Origin: Ligilactobacillus saerimneri DSM 16049
Lineage (GTDB): Bacteria; Bacillota; Bacilli; Lactobacillales; Lactobacillaceae
Direction: 5' to 3'
DNA length: 64,000 nucleotides
NCBI RefSeq assembly: GCF_000423265.1
Contig: NZ_AUHQ01000009.1
Span: forward strand, 1 to 64,000
This document shows positions 18,013 through 26,080 of the stretch, one piece after another. Every line of letters starts with the position of its first letter. Within the stretch, counting starts at the first letter, position 1. Position numbers and translations under genes: made by a program. A model generated the notes under the pieces. It searched no databases. It saw nothing but the letters and a program-made list of their open reading frames with translations, and was not told the origin of the DNA.

Positions 18013-18227
18013 GTGTGGTGAAAATATTCGGATTAAAGGCATGGCCTGCATGTGGTGCCGTGGTCTGGAAGGTCTCGACCATATGCTGGATGATATAATT
18101 GGGATAGAAAAATTAAAAGGAAAATAGCTGATAATAATATTATTTAAACTACCAGATAAATGTTTCATATCGTATAATCTCAACGATTATAAACTGATTC
18201 AATGCACCCCTAAATAGGAGGAAAACC

Positions 18228-18463
18228 ATGTTTGGCTTGACTAATGATGAATTAGAATTTTTAAAAAATGCAGTGATAATATAAAAACACTAATAGATAA
18301 CAAAAATCTTGACGAGTTACAAACTGAGATAGCCTGGTACTTAACAAGCGAAGACTGCATGTATTATGATGAAGATGGAGAAAACTGGTACACTAAAAAA
18401 GGTAAATATGTTCAAGATCTATATGATAAAATAATTGATTGGAAATATGATATAAAAAATTAA
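18228..18463 (+). pseudogene. Frameshifted small acidic protein gene
   Basis: AGGAGG at 18217-18222 leads to ATG at 18228 and MFGLTNDELEFLKN, then the frame closes after 18 codons. Adding one base to the A6 run at 18263-18268 joins it to a 64-codon frame ending at 18463 (CSDNIKTLIDNKNL... EIAWYLTSEDCMYYDEDGE), giving about 78 residues. The joined protein is acidic and Tyr/Trp-rich; I do not recognise it. A downstream hairpin terminator supports a once-functional unit. A sequencing error or slippage-controlled expression are alternatives. Confidence 0.6.
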
Positions 18464-18479
18464 TTACAACAATGTTTTG

Positions 18480-18518
18480 GCATTCAATCAAAGTTAATTT
18501 GGTTGAATGCTATTTTTA
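18480..18518 (+). terminator. Terminator of the frameshifted gene
   Basis: GCATTCAA pairs with TTGAATGC, extended inward by weaker pairs, and is followed by TATTTTTAT, 17 bases after the stop codon. Confidence 0.7.
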
Positions 18519-18705
18519 TACTCCATCAATACGGTCGGAAAATTTCACTTTGGACAACAAACACACGGCAAATAGTAAAATATGTGTTTGTTTCAAAGGA
18601 TGAACATTGATTTAACAAGGTTTTGTCTTTGCGCCAATATATAAATATGTCGTGTGCGGGCGGAAAAACGAGCATCGCATAAAATTTACAAAGCCAATTT
18701 TTGAA

Positions 18706-18731
18706 AGAAAAAACCACGCAAAAATGCGTGG
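18706..18731 (-). terminator. Terminator of ppsR
   Basis: On the minus strand CCACGCA-TTTT-TGCGTGG is followed by a T6 tract. The stretch 18519-18705 between this and the convergent terminator shows no gene. Confidence 0.8.
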
Positions 18732-18756
18732 CAACAATTCTCTTCCTCAAATAGTA

Positions 18757-19557
18757 TTAGTTATCGCCTTTACCGAGCGATTCTAAAATGAGGGTAGCAG
18801 TTTCTTCGATTGATTTTTGAGCAGTATTGATCACTAAGCAGCCCAGTTTACGATAAAGCTGGTTAGCATTATTAAGTTCATCACGGACCTGTGCCATGCT
18901 GGAATAGTTGGAGTCTGGATCCAAACCGTAAGCAATCATCCGTTCGCGCCGGTATTTGTTGAGCACTTCAGGAGTGGTGGTTAAACCAATAATTTTGGCT
19001 GGATCAACCCGGTAAATTTCATCAGGAATGCGGGTTTTAGGTACCAGGGGTAAGTTAGCGACCTTATAGCCAAGGTTAGCCAGGTACAAAGATAACGGGG
19101 TCTTGGAAGTCCGTGACACCCCAAGCAAGACGATATCGGCTTTGAGGAAACCAGATGGGTCCTTACCGTCATCGTATTCGACAGCGAACTCCATTGCTTT
19201 GATCTTGTCGAAATACTTACTGTTCATGTTGTGGTTGATCCCTGCTTCTTCGATTGGCTCATGGTGGGTCACTTCGGAAAGAGTTTTGATCAGGTTAACC
19301 ATGGCATCGATGTGGGGCATATTGTGGTCTGCACAGAACTTTAGGGCAAACTCGGCCAATTGGGAGTTGGCAAAAGTATAGACAATAACGGCTTGTTCCC
19401 GTTTACCTTTTTTCAAGATCCCTTGGAGCAATGACTCTGTACGTGTCAGTGGGTAGCGTTCGATTTTGAACTCATCATTTGGAAATTGCACAACAGCAGC
19501 CTGCACCAATCCGTTACCAGTTACCCCGAGTGAGTCGGAGATAATGTAAATTTTCAT
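18757..19557 (-). CDS. ppsR: Pyruvate, phosphate dikinase regulatory protein (PPDK/PEPS kinase-phosphorylase)
   Basis: 266 residues of the DUF299 family. The P-loop-like GVSRTSKTPLS is near residues 147-157, and the N-terminus IYIISDSLGVTGNG matches the family. Known members reversibly inactivate pyruvate phosphate dikinase or PEP synthetase by ADP-dependent phosphorylation and reverse it by phosphorolysis. No ppdK/ppsA neighbour is in the window, so the target must be elsewhere or has changed. Monocistronic, ending at a minus-strand terminator. Confidence 0.93.
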   Translation of the reverse strand: MKIYIISDSLGVTGNGLVQAAVVQFPNDEFKIERYPLTRTESLLQGILKKGKREQAVIVYTFANSQLAEFALKFCADHNMPHIDAMVNLIKTLSEVTHHEPIEEAGINHNMNSKYFDKIKAMEFAVEYDDGKDPSGFLKADIVLLGVSRTSKTPLSLYLANLGYKVANLPLVPKTRIPDEIYRVDPAKIIGLTTTPEVLNKYRRERMIAYGLDPDSNYSSMAQVRDELNNANQLYRKLGCLVINTAQKSIEETATLILESLGKGDN

Positions 19558-19772
19558 AGCGGATTCCCCCTAGAAATATATTGATGAATAATCCACCTAA
19601 CCCTGCTAGGTTATATGGATTGAGCGTTTTATATCAGTCAGGATATGAAAACGATTTTACAATTTAATAATACCATTCGCACCCCAAAAAGAAAAAAGGT
19701 AAATTATTGGTGATGACACCCGGGGGCTCCTGCTGTACAATATGACCAATAATTTGGTGCGAGGTGAGATAG

Positions 19773-20228
19773 ATGCGGCGCATAGGTATCTTTTGGCGGT
19801 GGAGTTGTTATTGGCTGACGGGGACTTGGGCCTTGGTAATTATTTTCCTGTATCAAGGATGGTTACGGTTAGATCCGTGGCAGTATGTGTTTACTCCGGT
19901 CCAGCTTTACCTGGGGGTCAACTGGCTTTTGTTACCATTTTTTCGCTACTGCCATCCAGGGTGGTTTATTGCCCCTACGGATGATTTCAAATCCAATAAG
20001 ACCCGGGCTCTGGAGAATTATCACCGTGACTTAGCACAGCATGCGACCCATAAAAAATGGTCTGTCAACGGGACTAACCTCAATCCGTATGAGTATACTT
20101 CGCCGTATACGATGGCATATGATAATTCGCTAGCTTGGACATATAGTTTGGCGAAAGCTTTAGTGGTGAGTGGTTTCTTTCTTGTCCTAAGCCCCGTGTT
20201 TTATCTACGGGGATATTTAAAAAAGTAA
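19773..20228 (+). CDS. Small membrane protein of unknown function
   Basis: 151 residues with hydrophobic segments at about 12-29, 40-58 and 125-143, and a polar loop between the second and third (APTDDFKSNKTRALENYH). The C-terminus is basic (RGYLKK). GAGGTGAG precedes the ATG. I do not recognise the family. It is divergent from ppsR and convergent with the next gene. No enzyme motif is seen. Confidence 0.7.
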   Translation: MRRIGIFWRWSCYWLTGTWALVIIFLYQGWLRLDPWQYVFTPVQLYLGVNWLLLPFFRYCHPGWFIAPTDDFKSNKTRALENYHRDLAQHATHKKWSVNGTNLNPYEYTSPYTMAYDNSLAWTYSLAKALVVSGFFLVLSPVFYLRGYLKK

Positions 20229-20278
20229 ATAAAAAATCGAGGCTGGTGGGAAAGTAGGACTTTCTTCCAGCCTCATTT
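20226..20278 (-). terminator. Terminator of GCTGGTG family, mainly minus strand
   Basis: GAGGCTGG pairs with CCAGCCTC, with further G/C-T pairs inside. The A-rich side (GTAAATAAAAAATC) becomes a T tract on the minus strand, so it best serves the gene to its right. Its flank AAATAAAAAATCGAGGCTGG resembles that at 16.80 kb. Confidence 0.75.
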
Positions 20279-20282
20279 GGTA

Positions 20283-21194
20283 TTAAGGTAGAAAAACGAT
20301 TTGGGCAGGCGCAAAGTAAGTCAGGAACTGCTGTTGATCAGCTGGGCCAAGCTGCTGGGGTTGGACCGCCAGTTGGTTTAAGAGGTCGGGGCTTATTTGC
20401 TGGCGGAAGTCCCAGTCGGGTTGGGTAGTTACTTGGACTAGATTAGCAGTTGGTTCAGCGATGTTTTCAGGTGCAACAAAGGAATGGGCCTGGTAGTAAG
20501 CAATAACCGGTGCGAATTGGGGCTGCCAGCTAACATTAAAGTGATGTTGCTGAGCAGTTTTGGCTAGTTGCAGGACTTGGTCAATCTTCCAGGGATTGAT
20601 CGCAAAGGTTGTGGTGGTTGTAGTGGCTGCTAACAGCTTGGTAAGGTGCTTTTGCCAGCCCCGGTAGGTCATTAGGGGTGTTGGCTCATTACTAAACATG
20701 GACTGCCCTAAGAGTAGGTGGCTGATGTTGCTGGCTTTTAACCATTTTTTCCATTTTTTGATGCGCTTATTATGGATTCCTCCTTGGTCAAAACGGAAAC
20801 AATAGCCAATTTTTTGCTGGTCAGGTCCGGTCAACAAGAGTACCAGGGCCCCGTAGAGTCCGTCTTCATTAGCCTTGGCCGTGATGGTCCACCCATCATG
20901 GTAGAGAGGATAGGTGTAGGGGATGATTTTTAGGTGGTGCTTGAGTGGGGGCAGAAGGTCGGTGGCGGCTAGCTTTTGGAGGAGGGTAAACAACTCTTGG
21001 GAAATGTACAGGGAGCAAGGCAAGGGCTGGGGATCAAAGAGCACACTATTAGTTGTTAAACTAGTGATGATGATCAACTTAGCTTGGGAGCAGTCAGCGC
21101 CCTGTTGGGGATCAAGGATGATCTGCCCAGTCGGAGTGGTGATGGTGGTCCCTTGCGGGGTGGAAAAAATATCAGGAGTGATTGTTTGTTTCAT
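20283..21194 (-). CDS. Degenerate beta-CASP/metallo-beta-lactamase-like protein
   Basis: About 303 residues starting at MKQTITPD (ATG at 21194, GAGG upstream; an earlier in-frame start at 21275 would add an unlike 27-residue extension). The order of strands resembles MBL-fold nucleases: TITTPTGQIILD, then IIITSLTTNS where the motif THxHxDH belongs (all four metal ligands changed: Ser45, Thr47, Asn49, Ser50), then LLLGQSMFS and a beta-CASP-like helix KIDQVLQLAKTAQQ near 220. If related, it cannot bind metal there and would be non-catalytic. Assignment rests on pattern only. Confidence 0.45.
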   Translation of the reverse strand: MKQTITPDIFSTPQGTTITTPTGQIILDPQQGADCSQAKLIIITSLTTNSVLFDPQPLPCSLYISQELFTLLQKLAATDLLPPLKHHLKIIPYTYPLYHDGWTITAKANEDGLYGALVLLLTGPDQQKIGYCFRFDQGGIHNKRIKKWKKWLKASNISHLLLGQSMFSNEPTPLMTYRGWQKHLTKLLAATTTTTTFAINPWKIDQVLQLAKTAQQHHFNVSWQPQFAPVIAYYQAHSFVAPENIAEPTANLVQVTTQPDWDFRQQISPDLLNQLAVQPQQLGPADQQQFLTYFAPAQIVFLP

Positions 21195-21549
21195 AAGTAA
21201 AACCTCGAAAAAATAATTTACTTCTAGTCTACCAAAAATAATTGGGATCGACCTGGAGAAACTAGTAACTACCATGACGATCCTGAAAGTGGTACTTAAG
21301 ATAATGCTACGCTGTTAATCGCTTCTTTTTTGATGTAATTAATGGTATTAATAGGGATTAGTTATGAATCATATTTGAAAACATCACTGGCTATATTTTT
21401 GTAATAATTCCCTTTTTATTACTAGTTAAGCGCTTTAATAAAAAGTATTAAATGCGACGGATATAACTGTTTGTTCTTGTTAATATATATATGTATATAT
21501 AATTTTTATGTAGAGTTGAGGAAAAAGACATACATAGGGAGAATTTATT
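21195..21549 (+). promoter_or_regulatory. Intergenic region with promoter of the surface-protein gene
   Basis: AT-rich. TATAAT lies at 21498-21503 within a TA repeat, with TTGTTA (15 bases up) or TTGTTC (21 bases up) as weak -35 candidates. AGGGAGA precedes the ATG at 21550. No other gene is seen. Confidence 0.5.
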
Positions 21550-24057
21550 ATGAAAAAATTAGACAAAAAATTAGTTGCAACTACAGCTTTAGCAGGAACG
21601 ATGATGGTGGGGGCTCAGGCTGTCCATGCCGATACTGTGAGTGATACCACTACTCCTGTTTCTACAAGCGAAACAACAACTACACAAAAAGCACCAGCAA
21701 CAGATGTCACTACAGCTAAGCAAGACGTCAAGGACGCTCAGGGTGAAGTTAACCAAGCCCAAACTGAAGCTGACAAGACGCAAGCAGCTCAAGACCAAGC
21801 ACAAAAGACTACTGATCAAGCGCAAAAAGACGTTGATCAAGCTCAAGCTAAGACAGATGCTGCCCAAAAAGCTAAAGACGAAGCGACACCAGAGAAGATC
21901 GCTGAAACTGAAAAAGCGGTTAACGATCAAAAAGATGCAGTTGCCGAAGCAGAAAAGACACAAGGTGACAAGCAAACTACATTAGATCAAAAGAATCAAA
22001 CTGTTGACCAGGCTAAGAATGATGTCAATGGTGCTCAAGATCAAGTTGACCAAGCGCAAGCAGACGTTAACACTGCTGACCAAGCGGTTAAGGACGCTCA
22101 AGCAGTGGTTGATGGAACGCATGCTGACGAAATCCGCCAGAATGCTAAGGATACGACTGACCAAGTTGTCAAAGACAAGCAAGCTGTTCAAGATGCACTG
22201 TCAACCAATGCTAAAGCACAACAAGACATGTTGAATGCCAAGGACGCTCAGGCTTCAGCTCAAGAAACGGCTGATACTAAGCAAGTAGCTGCTGACAAGA
22301 CCCAAGCAACCTTAGACCAAGCTAATAAGGACGTCAAGGACGCTCAAGGCAAGGTTGGTGCAATCAATGACAAGCTAAATAGCATTAACCATATCACTCT
22401 CCCTAATAACTATCGTAAGCGTTTCAGTAGTTCCGACAAGATGGAAGATGCCTATGCAATGAATCAATTTAAGCATAGAAAGGCTGACCAAGCGGTCAAA
22501 GTTGATCCATACCATCTAACTACTGAACAGCAGAAAGAATTGACATTATGGATCACTGATTTGCTAAATCCTCTCCATGATCAACTAGGTTTCAATAGAT
22601 TTACTGTTACTGCTGACTCCCTTAACTTTGCCAAGGTAGTGGCCGATAATTCTTGGGACAAATATGATCACGATGAAGCAGCCATCAAGAAAGGGGAAGC
22701 TTCAGTTGGTGGTACAGCATACTCTGGAGAAGCATTGGGTGCTTTAGGCGTGGGTTCATATACTTTCAATCCTAGTCAAAAAGAATTTACTTTAGATGAG
22801 ATCAAAGAAGCTATTTGGAACAACATGATGATGATGCTCTTTGATGATGGTCATTCTAATTGGGGTCACGCAGCCTTGTTGACAGGTATTGCTAAGCGAG
22901 ATTTTGCTGGTGATCAAGCGCCAAGTAACTTTGGTTTTGCAATTGATCAGTACAGTGGCCTCCACTTTGAAAACTATTCTCCAATGAACGATGATCACAG
23001 TGAAGTATTCACTTCACCTAACGGTGAAGATGCACTACGGCAAGAATTAGCAACTGCTACCCAAGACTTAACAGCTAAGCAGAGGGTGGCTAACGATGCT
23101 AAGACGGCCAATGATCAAGCGCAAAGCGAATTACAAGCTGCTAAGACAGCTTTAAACACAGCTACCCAGGACTTAGCAACGAAGCAAGCTACGGCTAATA
23201 AGACTCAACAAGCATTGAGTGATGCTTCTGATAAGTTAGCTAAGGATCAAGAAGCTGCCCAAAAGGCACAAGCTCTCTTAGATCAGTTAAACCAAGACTT
23301 ACCAACTAAGTTGGCTAACTTACAAAAGGCTAAGGATAACTTAGCTACCAAGCAAACGGTTTTAACCGAAGCACAGAATAATCTGGCTGCTAAGCAAGAA
23401 GTGCTCAAGCAAGCGCAAGCGGAAGCCGCTCAAGCTAGTGCTGACTTAGCTAGCGCTAAGCAAGCTGTGTCTGACGCTAAGCAAAAGTTAACTGATCTCC
23501 AAACGAAGTTGGCCAACTTACAAAATGCAGACGCTAATTTGGATCAAGCTAAAGCTGAATTGGCTCAAGCCCAAAAGGACTTAGAAGTTGCTGAAGCTAA
23601 CTTAGCTACTGCACAAACAGCAAATGGCCAAGCACAAGCCGTGCTTCAGGACAAGCAAGCTAAGCTCAAGGCTGCGCAAGACAACTTGGATAAGCTTAAA
23701 GACCAAGAAGCTATTGAACAAGCGCTCAAGGAAGCAGAACAAAAGGCTAAAGAAGCTCAACAAAAGCAAGCTGAAAAGAACACTTACTATCAAGTAGCTG
23801 GAAAGGTGTTCAATGCTAAAGGTGAGTTAGTCAACGGAGTAACTGTTAAAGACGGACATGTCTATAATCAGAAAGGTGAATTAATTGGTACGGTTGCTAA
23901 AGAAGTAGCTACGCGAACAGCACAACAAGCAATTAATAAACAAATTCCACAACTATCTGATGATAGCAATAACATGAGCACAACTGGTGCAGTCTTAGTT
24001 GCCTTAGGTGGTGTTCTGGGCATGTTCGGTTTGACAACGAAGCGTCGCCGGAATTAA
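21550..24057 (+). CDS. SEC10/PgrA-type coiled-coil surface protein
   Basis: 835 residues: signal peptide (about 1-27, cleavage after AVHA), Ala/Gln/Lys/Asp-rich coiled coil (about 45-280), a globular SEC10/PgrA, CAP-like domain (about 283-490) and a second coiled coil (about 495-760). It ends in a hydrophobic segment and KRRRN tail. Relatives include enterococcal surface-exclusion proteins; chromosomal lactobacillar ones are thought to act in adhesion or wall interaction. The sortase motif is degenerate: IPQLS at 799-803 where LPQTG is expected, though the helix and charged tail remain. Monocistronic, with its own terminator. Confidence 0.88.
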   Translation: MKKLDKKLVATTALAGTMMVGAQAVHADTVSDTTTPVSTSETTTTQKAPATDVTTAKQDVKDAQGEVNQAQTEADKTQAAQDQAQKTTDQAQKDVDQAQAKTDAAQKAKDEATPEKIAETEKAVNDQKDAVAEAEKTQGDKQTTLDQKNQTVDQAKNDVNGAQDQVDQAQADVNTADQAVKDAQAVVDGTHADEIRQNAKDTTDQVVKDKQAVQDALSTNAKAQQDMLNAKDAQASAQETADTKQVAADKTQATLDQANKDVKDAQGKVGAINDKLNSINHITLPNNYRKRFSSSDKMEDAYAMNQFKHRKADQAVKVDPYHLTTEQQKELTLWITDLLNPLHDQLGFNRFTVTADSLNFAKVVADNSWDKYDHDEAAIKKGEASVGGTAYSGEALGALGVGSYTFNPSQKEFTLDEIKEAIWNNMMMMLFDDGHSNWGHAALLTGIAKRDFAGDQAPSNFGFAIDQYSGLHFENYSPMNDDHSEVFTSPNGEDALRQELATATQDLTAKQRVANDAKTANDQAQSELQAAKTALNTATQDLATKQATANKTQQALSDASDKLAKDQEAAQKAQALLDQLNQDLPTKLANLQKAKDNLATKQTVLTEAQNNLAAKQEVLKQAQAEAAQASADLASAKQAVSDAKQKLTDLQTKLANLQNADANLDQAKAELAQAQKDLEVAEANLATAQTANGQAQAVLQDKQAKLKAAQDNLDKLKDQEAIEQALKEAEQKAKEAQQKQAEKNTYYQVAGKVFNAKGELVNGVTVKDGHVYNQKGELIGTVAKEVATRTAQQAINKQIPQLSDDSNNMSTTGAVLVALGGVLGMFGLTTKRRRN

Positions 24058-24147
24058 ATTAGATAAAACAAGTAGTCATGTTAAAATTACCAACGAATGG
24101 TAGATGAAACCGCTTGAGGAGTGCTATGTGACTCAGGTCGGGAAAGA

Positions 24148-24182
24148 CAGATCTCTCAGAAATGAGGGGTCTGATTTTTTTT
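24148..24182 (+). terminator. Terminator of the surface-protein gene
   Basis: An 11-bp stem, CAGATCTCTCA with TGAGGGGTCTG, GAAA tetraloop, then T8. Confidence 0.85.
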
Positions 24183-24256
24183 GGTGACGATGATATTATC
24201 TTTGTGTCTACCGTGAATACAGTACATACTAGAATTAAGGAAGGAAGTGCTCAAGC

Positions 24257-24523
24257 ATGGATACAGTAAAAGCTAGAAAACAAGGAAATTCAATCGTCTT
24301 GACCGTGCCTAAGCTATTTGATGTAACTAGAGGAACAGAATATACAGTATCGCAACAACCCGATGGAAGTATTTTATACACACCAAAAAATGGCTATGAT
24401 ATTTGGGCAGACGCTAAGTTAGACAATTTTGACTACGAGAAAGAACTACAAGAGGAGTATCGTGATTTAGAGTACAATCCACGGGAAGTTAAGCCAGTAG
24501 GAAGGGAACTGCCAAATGATTGA
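24257..24523 (+). CDS. Type II antitoxin, MazE/AbrB-like
   Basis: 88 residues: an AbrB/MazE swapped-hairpin DNA-binding domain (about 1-47, KARKQGNSIVLTVPKLFDV) and an acidic C-terminal tail (LQEEYRDLEYNPREVKPVGREL) of the kind that wraps around MazF. It neutralises the toxin encoded next and probably represses the pair's promoter. AAGGAAGG lies upstream. Its last codons overlap the toxin gene by eight bases. Confidence 0.88.
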   Translation: MDTVKARKQGNSIVLTVPKLFDVTRGTEYTVSQQPDGSILYTPKNGYDIWADAKLDNFDYEKELQEEYRDLEYNPREVKPVGRELPND

Positions 24524-24878
24524 GATTCATCAAGGAGATATTATTGTAGTTGACGCTGAACCACATGCCGGATATGATCCCAAACAGGGCAATATCCGCC
24601 GGCATTTTCTAGTGGTCAGCCGTTATGAATACAATCGGCGGGCCCGTTTAGTTTGCGGTTTAGCAATTACCCATAATCATGTTGAGTCGCCATTTCGCTT
24701 TCCGATTGTTGATTTTGAGAGTGGAACAAATGGTGATGCGTTACTATTGCAACTTTTGACTTATGATTTTGTAGCTAGAAATGGGAAAGTTATCGGTCAT
24801 TTACATGATAAGGGACAATTATCAAGGATTATTGATCAGGTTGGTAATATTTTTGCTAAGGAAAGTTATCGTGGTTAA
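24516..24878 (+). CDS. Type II toxin, MazF/PemK-family endoribonuclease
   Basis: 120 residues with the PemK/MazF start IHQGDIIVVDAEP, the central RRHFLVVSR strand and a C-terminal LSRIIDQVGNIF helix. Family members cut mRNA at short sequence motifs when the antitoxin is degraded. The overlap with the antitoxin frame (ATGATTGA) suggests translational coupling. Full length, so probably functional; cleavage specificity unknown. Confidence 0.9.
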   Translation: MIEIHQGDIIVVDAEPHAGYDPKQGNIRRHFLVVSRYEYNRRARLVCGLAITHNHVESPFRFPIVDFESGTNGDALLLQLLTYDFVARNGKVIGHLHDKGQLSRIIDQVGNIFAKESYRG

Positions 24879-24906
24879 TGAGTGACCGGAAAATGTAGTT
24901 TGGAGG

Positions 24907-25140
24907 ATACGGGCTACCAAAACAGCCACTATTCGCCTTGAAAGAGGCACTCTGGAACTCATTCATAAATAAGCAAAATTAGCTGGGGTAACTTCAACAG
25001 ACTTTATGCGTCAAGCTGTATTGGAAAAGCTGGAAGATAGTTTAGAGTATCAAGATGTGGCTAAAAGCATCCGTAATTTCGGTGGAAGAACAATCTCTCG
25101 TGAGGAAGTTAAACGCCATGCTAGTTGGGATGGTAATTAG
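24907..25140 (+). pseudogene. Decayed RHH/RelB-type antitoxin gene
   Basis: In one frame the translation runs ATKTATIRLERGTLELIHK, a stop (TAA at 24970-24972, one change from CAA), then AKLAGVTSTDFMRQAVLEKL and a tail with EYQDVAKSIRNFGG and ISREEVKRHA. This is the layout of DUF6290/RelB-like antitoxins with a ribbon-helix-helix N-terminus. The start codon is also lost: the bases before GCT read ATACGG behind a good TGGAGG. No matching toxin follows. It is a relic next to the intact MazEF pair. Confidence 0.7.
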
Positions 25141-25260
25141 TAACTTAATTGAGCGTGTTTTTCCAGGATTAGCGTAATTTTTATATTGCAATTGAGGAAT
25201 GCTTGCCATATAATGAATAATGTTATGGGTTAAGTTCCAAATGTAGATGAGGTGCTTACT

Positions 25261-25602
25261 ATGGATAAAGTTAAACTTTCACCTAAAGCTATTGTTAGCA
25301 AACGGTTTAAGTCAAAAGTGCGCGGGTATGATCCTGCCGAAGTTGACGAATTTTTAGACATTGTGATTCAGGATTATGGATTGTATGCTAAGAATACTCA
25401 GCAATTAGAGATGGAAAATGATCGTTTGCGGAGCAAGGTTGATGAGTTAACCAAGCAAGTTGCTGTTGGAAAGTCAGGACAAGCATCTAGACCTGCTAAT
25501 AACATGACCAATATGGATATTTTAAAGCGTTTATCTAATTTGGAGCGACATGTGTTTGGTACGCAACTCAACAATGATGACGATCAAAGTAATCGTTTTT
25601 AA
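25261..25602 (+). CDS. gpsB: Cell-cycle protein GpsB
   Basis: 113 residues: DivIVA-like N-terminal domain with [13 protein letters not shown] and the membrane-proximal [12 protein letters not shown] motif (about 10-40), a coiled coil (about 45-70), a linker and a C-terminal oligomerisation helix ([17 protein letters not shown]). It shuttles class A PBPs between side wall and septum; PonA is encoded in this window. An in-frame GTG at 25252 exists, but GAGGTG suits ATG 25261. It lies upstream of rnpB, as in other Firmicutes. Confidence 0.94.
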   Translation: MDKVKLSPKAIVSKRFKSKVRGYDPAEVDEFLDIVIQDYGLYAKNTQQLEMENDRLRSKVDELTKQVAVGKSGQASRPANNMTNMDILKRLSNLERHVFGTQLNNDDDQSNRF

Positions 25603-25613
25603 TTTAAGTTAAT

Positions 25614-26012
25614 ATTATGTGTAATTTTCTGGTAATCGCGGGCTATTTTTATAGTCTGAGGAAAGTCCAAGCTTGCACAGGCTGCGATGCCTGTAGTGAT
25701 CGTACTTGCTGAAAAAATAAGGCAAGGCACCATTATGGTGACGGCAGACAAAAGGGCTAAGGTTTTTACTATGCTTAAGTAGTCTTGAAAAGTGCCACAG
25801 AGACGAGGAGGAATGGAAACATTCCTAAGTGGAACGAGGTAAACCCTGCGAGCAGGTAACCCAAACTTTGGTAGGGGCGCTTCATGACGGAAATGAACTA
25901 ATCATGGGGGCGAATATCCTAGTGGTATTCGGAGATAGATGATTACCACCGATTCTAGCTTCCTGGGCTGGATGACGTACGGAACGTGGCTTATAGAGGA
26001 TTACATAACAGG
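25614..26012 (+). ncRNA. rnpB: RNase P RNA, type B
   Basis: Diagnostic conserved blocks occur in order: GGTAATCGCGGGC, GAGGAAAGTCC, AAAGTGCCACAGAGACGA, GGTAAACCC with CCCAAACTTTGGTAGGGG, and AGATAGATGATTACC near the 3' end. The ends TTATGTGTAAT and GATTACATAA can pair as the closing helix P1. It processes the 5' ends of tRNA precursors together with RnpA. Position between gpsB and ypsC is conserved in Firmicutes. Limits are good to a few bases. Confidence 0.95.
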
Positions 26013-26013
26013 G

Positions 26014-26051
26014 AACTAGGATTGTAGGTTACTATCATCCTAGTTTTTTTA
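26014..26051 (+). terminator. Terminator of rnpB
   Basis: AACTAGGAT pairs with ATCCTAGTT, followed by a T7 tract, immediately after the RNA. Confidence 0.85.
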
Positions 26052-26080
26052 TTTTTGAGAAACAATTCAAGGAGAATAAG

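Noticed and set aside
18013-18116. Short frame with MACMWC and GLEGLDHMLDDII after the yitT terminator
   Set aside because: No ribosome site and it follows directly on a terminator; the Cys pair alone is not enough to claim a metal-binding protein.
21550-24057. Conjugative element suggested by the surface-exclusion domain
   Set aside because: No transfer, replication or integrase genes lie nearby; chromosomal lactobacilli often carry such proteins.
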